Shown here piece after piece: positions 1-9,000 of a stretch of DNA of 64,000 nt. Position numbers and translations under genes: made by a program. The DNA comes from J054 sp963850255 (GTDB lineage Bacteria; Pseudomonadota; Gammaproteobacteria; Steroidobacterales; GCA-2729495): assembly GCA_963850255.1 (NCBI GenBank), contig CAWKLL010000021.1:6874-70873 (forward strand), read 5' to 3'. How positions within the stretch are numbered: position 1 is the stretch's first letter; the number at the start of each line of letters is the position of its first letter. Under the pieces are notes generated by a model. It was not told where the DNA came from, did no database searches, and worked only from the letters and a program-made list of their open reading frames with translations.

Positions 1-2
1 TC

Positions 3-3000
3 AGCACGTCTTTCACCAACGGTGACCCCGGGGAGCTGGGCTTCGGGCCTTATTACCGGCTGATCGTCGGCGACGACTTCACCATCAACTCGGCGTCCTT
101 TCTGGGCGCCAGCCTGAGCCCCCAGCTGGTTGGCAGCTTCGGCGCTCCGCCGCCGCCGGGCAACGAGCTGACGGATCCGATCTCCGGCGACCCGGTTACG
201 GGGACGCAGAACAGCAAGTTTTACGTTGTGCGCTATCCGATTGGCTCAGTGACCAGCACGTCGCCCCCGCTGGACCTGGACGTATGCGTCAGCGTCGCGG
301 CCGACGCGGTCATCAACGTGGCGCAGAACGACGCAGTGTCGATCACACCGGGATTCGAATTTGGTGACACTGCAACCGGCGCTAACGGTGCCCAGGTTGG
401 CGCGGCGAGCAGCTTCCCCGTTACGCCCCGCGTCATCACCTATTCCATCAGCGATATGACGGCCGAGGATGAACGACCACCCGGACCGCTGTGGCAATGG
501 AACGTACAAGCCTGCGCCAATATTGCGTCAGACCGTGTTGTCACGCCGATTGATTTCAATACCGTTGAACCGATAAACCTGCCCAACAACATTCAGTTCG
601 TCGGGCCGATCGCTTTCTCAGGCACCGGCGTGAATTGCGCCGCAACGACGCTGCCCGCAGATCTCACTGCGGGCCCTGGTGGTTCGATCGATCTGAACTG
701 CACTTCCGGCAACGGTATTATTGGCAACGGCGAGGAAATCTGTGCCACCTTCCCCGTATACATCACCGACACGCTCGATCCGCTGAGCTGCGATACCGAC
801 ACGTCGATCAACACCGCCAAGCACGTAGCTCTGCAAAAAGGTTCCGGCGGCGGCGCCACGCCGGGCGCGGTGCGTAACTACTCGGTCAACATCCAGGTAT
901 CCGAATACGTTGCCGGCATAACGCGTCTCGAAATCATCGACACTTTGCCGGACGGGGTCACCTTCAACGACGATGCCCAGGTCAACTTCGGCAGCGGCGC
1001 GGTACTGCTGACCGGCGCGCTGCGCACAGTCGACCCTGGCACGCCTGGCCCGGGACAGACCCAGGTCACCTACTTCATTACCAATGCCGTCGGGCCGCTC
1101 GGTCCCGCGGCGTCCGGCACGCTGACCTACTCAGCAACCATCGACCAGACCTACGAAGCGCCGCCGCTGAACAATCAACCCATTCGGTCACGCGACGTGC
1201 TGTCCAACACGCTGACGAGCAGCTACGACATTTCGGCCGGGGCGACCGACTGCAGCGACACATCCGGTGACTCTTTCACCATTGAGGACATCAGTATCGG
1301 TAAGACCCTGATCGACCCGGCCGGCGGTATCGTCGAGCCGGGCGACTCCGTGACTTTCCGGCTGCGCATGGACATCCCGTCGGGCGACGTGCAGGGGATT
1401 GTCTTCGAAGACTTCTTCCCGTTCCCCGTCTTTAATGCCGCCTCGCTGAGCACGGTCACAGACCTGAACGTGAACCCCGACATCGATTACGGGCCCAATC
1501 ACGATGCGCCGCGAGTGCCCGTGTCGATCAATACGAATGCTGGCGACAACCGGCTGGAAATACTCTGGCCGGATGTCGTCACCACGTCGCCGCAGGTGAT
1601 CGAAGTCGATGTGACTATCGAAGTGACTAACGATCCCTTCGCCGATGGCCTGGCCCTGTCGAACATATTCAGGGCGATGACCGATAACACACCGGCCGAC
1701 GACGACACTGATCTCACCATCGTGCAGATCACCGCCCGGTCGCCGCAGCTATCGATCGCCAAGACCGTGGTCGGTGCCAGCAGCGATCTGACGCCCGGCG
1801 ACACGGTTACCTACGATTTGATTGCAAGTAACGCGAGTACGGCCGAAGCCTACGACGTGATTGTGACCGACGACGCGCCCGCCGGTCTGACGAATTGCGC
1901 GCTGGCAAGCGCTACGGGCGGGGCCGGTGCGCCGGGAGACAGCCCGTTCGATGTCGACGGTTTCCGCTTTACCAGCTTCGATCTGCCAACGAACACCGCG
2001 CTGGATGGCGGCGCAAGCGTGACTTTGCAGGTCACTTGCGACGTGGACATAAGCGCTACGCCGGGACAGTCGATCACCAATACAGCCACGGTAACCTGGG
2101 CATCGGCACCAGGCGCGACGGCTTTCCCGGCGCAGACGATCGATGCGACGGTTACCACGGAGAATATTGCCACGCCGGTGAAAGCTGTCCTCGCTACCTC
2201 CGAGGTGAGTACACCGGACAGTTCACCGCGGCCGCTAGCCCCGGGTGAGGTGGCGCGCTTCCGCATGTCGGTGGCGATCCCGGAAGGCACGTTGAACAAC
2301 GCGTCACTGACCGATTTCATTCCGCCCGGGCTGCAGTTCGTGAACGACGGTACGCTGCGGATCGCCTTCGTCGGCAACGACACCGGCGGCATCACGGCAA
2401 GCTCTCTGGGTCAGGCCAACTGCGCATCCGGCACGCTCGAGCAGGCAGGCAGCCTGGCAAGCATCACGCCGGACTGCGCGCTGGCGCCCCAAGCGGGGCC
2501 TTTCAGCTCTGGCACCGACGTCGCACTAAGCCTCGGCGATGTAGTCAACGACGAGTTGGATGGAGACGAGGAATACATCCTGCTGGAGCTGAACGCGGTA
2601 GCGCTGGACGATCAGGCCAATGGCACGACCAACGGTAACCAGTTCCGCATCCTCAGCGACGAAGTAGACGTGCAGTCGCCGCAGGCGCAAGTCCGGCACG
2701 CGAAGCCGGAATTGCAGATAACAAAAGACGCCGTGCCGAATGTCCTGGACGCCGGGGACCTGGTGACCTACACGATCACGATCGAGCATACCGGCAGTTC
2801 ACTGGCCGACGCCTTCGACATCAGCTTCGGTGATCAGCTCGATGGCACCCAGCTGACCAACTTCACCTTCATTAGCGGTCCGGTTGCGCCGGGCGGCGAG
2901 ACCTGCACTGCGACCGGGGCAGTCGTCGACGCTACGGATCCATTTGTTGCCGGCATAAGCATCAGTTTCGACAGTCTGCCGCTGGGCGAAGTCTGCGAGA

Positions 3001-6000
3001 TCAGTTACTCGGCAGAAACGCAGGCCAGCGTGCTACCCGGCCAGGCGGTGCCGAATACCGCCACCGTCGACTATGACTCCTTGCCCGGCAACGGCACGGA
3101 CCCGAACGTGACTGGATCACCACCGGGTGCGGCGGGCAGCTACAACGTGCAAGACACAGGCGACGTCACCATTCAGGCGCCGGTACTCGAGCTTGCAATC
3201 GATAGCACCAGCCTGACGCATACGCCGGACGGCGGCGCCGGCACCGCGGCCGGCGATCCGCGATTGCTGTCCGTCGACGAGGTGATTCGCTATCGCATCG
3301 AGGTTCGCCTGCCGGAGGGTTCCGCACCCGATTTCACGATCAACAGCCTGTTGCCGCCAGGCCTGCGTTACGAAACTGGCACCGCGCGGCTCGCATTTCT
3401 CGCCGAAGGCGCGGGTATCGTTGCAGCGCCGGCAATTATCTGTCTGAACGGCGGCACGCTGAACGCGACCGGTGACGAGACCAACCTCGCAAGTACCGAG
3501 CCCGATTGCGAGATTGCTGCGAGCGGTGGGCCGTTTGCTTCCGGCACGGACCCGGTGTTCAACCTCGGTGATTTGATGAACGACGACATGGATGCGGACC
3601 AGGAGTACGTCATCCTCGAATTCGATGCCCGGGTCGTGAACGAGATCGGCGTGCAGCAGGGAACCGATCTGGACAGCCTGTACCAGTTGTCTATCAATGG
3701 ATCGAACGCCGGCAGTTCAACGACCGCTTTCGCAGAGGTCGTCGAGCCGCAGTTGAGCTGTGCGGTGAACGTCACGCCTGACCCGATCGACAACCTGGTC
3801 GAACCGACGCCGACCGCGGCCTTCAGCTACACGCTGACGAACACCGGGGGCGCCAGCGCGTTCCAGGCCGGCGCGCCAGCTGGCGGAGGCTGGATCATCG
3901 ACCTGCCGACCGGCCTCGAGAACATCGTGAATCTCACTGTGACCCCCACCGGCGACCTGTTCCTGAACGGCACGTCGACGCCAGTAGGCGCCGGCGATTT
4001 CACCCTCAGCGGCGCGGACAGTAATGTGCTCACCGCCGTGGCGCCACTCCAGTTTGCGCCTGGCTCGAGCCTGGTCGTCGCCTTCGAGGCCAACCTGCAG
4101 GCCACTGTGCTGCCCGGCGACAGTCTCGACGACAACTGCGCGATCGTCTATGCGGCGCAGGCCGCCGGAAATGCCGGCGACAATGTCCGCGACGGCAGCG
4201 ACCTCGCCTCCGGCGCCGGCAATTCGCCGATCAACGACGCCACCAACCTTAATGACTACCGCACGGAGACACCGTCGACGCTCAATACGATTGCCGAAGA
4301 GCCAGAGATCGGCGTCGCCAACCAGGTGGTGGCAGGACCACTCAGCAATGGCGACGGCAGCTACGATCTCAGTTTCGAGATACGTGTAGAAAACACCGGT
4401 AACGTCGGCCTCGAAAATCTGACCCTGATCGACGACCTGGCGGGTACCTTCAGCGGCGCCGGCATCGCATTGAATTCGGTCAACGTGGTGAGTGATTCCG
4501 GCACGCTGGTGCTCAACCCCGCCTACACGGGAGCGGGCGCGAACACCAACCTGCTGGATCCGACCAGCACGCTGCCGGTGGGCGAAGCGGGGACGGTGAC
4601 CGTTTCCATCACCGTGACCCCGGGAGCCAACCTCGGCCCGTTCAACAACAGCGTCACCGGCACAGCCGAGAGTGATCGTTCCGCGGCGCCCGTCTCGGAT
4701 CTGTCGGATGACGGGGCGGTCGTCGATGAGGACGGTGACGGCGACCCAACCGACGAGAGCGATCCGACGGTCGTGACCTTCCCGGTGCTGGGCGTAGCGA
4801 AGGACGCCACCGTGGGTACTCCCAATTTCGACGGCACCTTCACGAGCACGATTACCATCGCAGTGGAAAATTTCGGCGCCGTGACGGTCAGCGATGTGCA
4901 GGTAGTGGACGAGCTGGCCGCAACCCTCGCGCCGGCAACAATCGTCAGCATCGATAACCTGGCAGCTGCCGGTGCACTCAGCCTCACCAATGCGGGCTTC
5001 GATGGCAACGGCAATACCAATCTACTGACGGGTTCGGAAAGCCTCGTCAGCGGCGGCACCGCCACGATCAGCTTTGACATGACTTTCGATCCGAGCTGCT
5101 CGGTAGGACCGTTCAGCAACGTTGCGACTGCCAGCGGCATGCGGCCGGGCGGGTTGCCGGTAGAGGACGACTCGGTCGCCGGAACCGATCCTGACGCGAA
5201 CGGTAACGGTGATCCGACGGACGACGCGAGCCCGACACCGATCTCGATCACTGTTGGCACAGACGGCCTGGTGGAACTGACGGAACAGATCCTGCCCGGC
5301 GAAACCCTGACCCTGACCGTTACTGACGCAGAGCAGAATTTCGACAGCGGCGTCGTCGACACCGTTGCCGCAACGATCACCAACGTCACGACCGGCGAAA
5401 CCGAAGACCTGGTACTGACCGAGACCGGCCCCGATACCGGCATCTTCACAACAGACCTGCCCACGACCCAGGGCGCCGGCGCCGGCACGAACAACGACGG
5501 GGTGTTGACTGTCGATTTCGTACAGGATCTGCAGGCCAGCTATACCGACACCCTGACTTCGACCGGCTGCGTGGTCGAGCTGACCGACACGGGCGTCGTT
5601 GTCGGGCTGGCCACGGTCAGCGGCAATGTCTGGCTGGAGCAGAATCCGGACGACGTGTTCGATCCAGCCGAACAAGCCCTGGAGGCCTGGATCGTCGAAC
5701 TGCGCGACATGAACGGCGTGCTGGTCGCTACTGTTCCCGTCGCGGCGGACGGCAGCTACACGATTCCGGACGTGCTGCCGGGAATGGACTACACGATTTC
5801 TGTACTACATCCGGCGACCAGCGCATCCTTCGGCCTGATCGAAGATCTCGACCTGTTACCCGATCAGACTGTTGTCGACCTGAATCTGCCGATAGACCCC
5901 AGTGGCGTGTTCTACGATGTCGCTCAGCGCACAGCGCTATCCGGCACCACGGTCCGCATCACTGACAATGCGGGCACCCCGCTGCCAAACGCTTGTGTCC

Positions 6001-9000
6001 TGCCGGGCCAGCAAAACCAGGTCACGGCGGCCGACGGCTTTTATCGTATCGACCTGCTGCCCGACGCGGATCCGGCTTGTGCGTCCGGCGGTACCTTCTG
6101 CCTGGCATTCGACGTGCCGGGCGGCTACCAGGACGGCTTCTCGCAGTTGCTGCAGCCCCTGCCGAATCCGCTGGACCCCACCGGCCTTGCCGATCCGGTG
6201 CAGGTAGGCTCAAGTGCCGCTCCGCCGCAGATTGGCGATCCGACCGACTACTACAGCTGTTTCACGCTGGAGAGCAATGATCCGGATATCGTGTTCAATA
6301 ACGTGCCACTGGACCCGGTCGGCCTGGAACTGGACTCGGTGCGCCTGACCAAGACCGCGGACCGTTCGCAGATATCCGTGGGCGGCCTGATCCGCTACAC
6401 CATCACTATTGAAAACCTGAGCACGGTCCCGCTGCCGAATATCGAGGTTACCGACAGTCTGCCGCCAGGCTTCGTGTACGCAGAAAACTCAGCGCGCCTC
6501 GATGGTGACGCTACCGGCTTCACGGTTACCGGCCCGCGTCCGCTGATCTTCAGCAGCATCGCACTGGCGGGAGAGCAGCGCCGGGAACTGCGTTACATCC
6601 TCCGCGTGGGTGCAGGCGTCACCCAGGGCGAGTACATCAACACGGCCACGCCGAACCTGAGCGGCATACCCATCGGCAACAGCGATACCGCGAGCGTACA
6701 AGTCGTCGCCGATCCGGACTTCGAAGAAACCACGATTATCGGAAAGGTCTGGAACGATCGCGATGGCGACGGGTGGCAGGACAGCGCCGACGCGACGGGC
6801 CTGACGCTTAGCGGCGGACCGTTTGGTGACGCACGCCAGCTCGAGGACCTGTCGGGTCGCAGCAGCCAATACGCGGACCCGGAGAATCATTCGCTCACCT
6901 TAATCGTCGCCAGCTCAGACGAACCGCTGGTGCTGACGTCCGCGGAGGGCAGCCAGGTAACGCTGCTACCCGACGGCCGACTGTTGAACGAGCACCGTGG
7001 CCAGGTCGCTGACGGTCAGAACTCGCAGGTACTAACGATCAGCCGCAAGCAGTTGATGAAAGCGCCGCGCGAGATCAAACGGCCACTGACGCAAACAAGT
7101 ACCGTAACTCTGGACCAGGTGGTCGAAGCAGTTCGTTTCCCATCGGGCAAGGCGCGGATTCCAACCGAAGCCGTAGCCAATCTGCGTGATGCGCTGGCGG
7201 AACTGCAGGGCAAGAAGAACCTGCGCGTTCGCTTTGTCGGGCACACCGACGATGAACCGCTGACACCACGCACCGCAGCGGTGTATAGAGACAACCAGGG
7301 TTTGTCGGAGGCGCGAGCCCGCACGGTGGCCGAGTTCATGCAGAGCGCACTTGGCCTGCCGGCCAGCGCCCTCGAATGGGACGGTCGCGGGGACAGCGAG
7401 CCCGTTGCCTGGAACGATACGCCGGCGAACATGGCGAAGAACCGGCGGGTCGAGATTTTCGTTCTGTACGACGAAACGGAAATTCTCGAGACGACCGAAA
7501 CCATCATCGAGGCAGCGGAGCCGCTCGGCGAGATGGCCGTCACGGTGACGAATCTGGGTCTTTCCGAACCTGGTATCCCGGGCGTGCGCGTAGCCACGGT
7601 CGAGGGCCTGGTGATCGAAACAGATAGCTTCGGCCGCTACCACATTGCAGCAGTCGACGGCGGCTTCCTGGAGCGAGGCCGGAACTACATCGTGAAAGTC
7701 GATCCGAGCACGCTTCCGGACACAGCAGAATTCACTACCGAGAACCCGCGCGTGAAGCGCATCACGCAGGGGCTGCTGAACCAGTTCGACTTCGGCATGC
7801 GCCTGGCGAACCAGGCAGCCATAGCGCCAGCTGAGGCGCTGCGTCGGCAAACGACCGACGGCGTCGGCACCATACAATCTGCCACGAACGCCGCGCCGCC
7901 AGCAATGACCGCAGCCAATGATTGCCGCGGCGAGAACTGCATAACCACAGACGGGCAACAGCTACGCATCCTCGGCGGTAATCCGGGTCCCGGGCGCGCG
8001 ACGAGCGCAGCAGCCTACCAGGAGCAAACCGAAGGCTTTGCGCGCGGCGGCCGCGTCTGGATGACGGAAGACCCCGATGTGCTCGAACCACGCCTCGCCG
8101 TCAGTGGTCCGGCGCAACTGCCGGTCGCTAACCGCCGCGTCAGCTCGCGCACGCGTTTCATCGCCTACACGAACTACGCAGCGTTTATCGACAGCGCCGA
8201 GCTGCACCTGTACCGGGAGACCGACGCCGACCGGATCGAACCCGTCGCGGTGATATCTTTCGACGGAACTGTCGACCCGTTTACCAGCTTCCTGTATTTC
8301 GAATGGGACGGCGCTACCGGCAGCCGACTGGACGCGGGTGAGCGACTGGCCTACGTGCTGCGAGTTCGTGACAAAGAGGGCCGACTCGACGAAACCGCGG
8401 AGAGCTTCATCCAGCTCATGGACAATGCCAGTTTCCAGCGCGCGGAACAGGAGCAGGAAACACGCTGGCTGCAACAGGCAGAGGCGCAACCACAGTGGCC
8501 GATTTCCCTGAACGGTACTACCGGCGTCGTCAATCCCGAACTGGCGCATTGGACCCTGGCCCGAATTTATGGCCGCAGCCAGATCGTGCGCCAGCAGATT
8601 CCGCTGCACGGTAGCCGCGTGCGCCTCAGTGGTGGGGACTTTGGCGACAAGGCGTCGCTGTATGTCAACGAGCATTGGCTTCCGATCGACGTAAACGACC
8701 GCTTCGCCGTCGAGTACATCCTGCCCATCGGACAACACGTTGCTAATGTCAGCGGCCGGTACCTGTCCGGCGAGCAATGGCAGCGAGAAATTCCGGTCGA
8801 GGTGACGGGCAAGCATCTATTCCTGGTCGCGCTGGCCGACATGACACTGTCAGACAACAGCATCGATGGCAGTCTTGAGCCGCTAAGCGGTGACGACCGT
8901 TACGATGACGACATCCTGGCGGAAGGGCGTATCGCTTTCTATCTGAAAGGCAAGATCAAGGGCCGCTACCTGATCACCGGGCAACTCGACAGCCAGGAAG

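Noticed and set aside
4523..5494. Minus-strand frame of 323 codons inside the giant protein gene, and others such as 7032-7958 and 7962-8816
   Set aside because: The GC-rich coding strand leaves long antisense frames; composition is Ser/Val/Pro or His/Arg-rich with no domain, and the sense frame is continuous and well supported.
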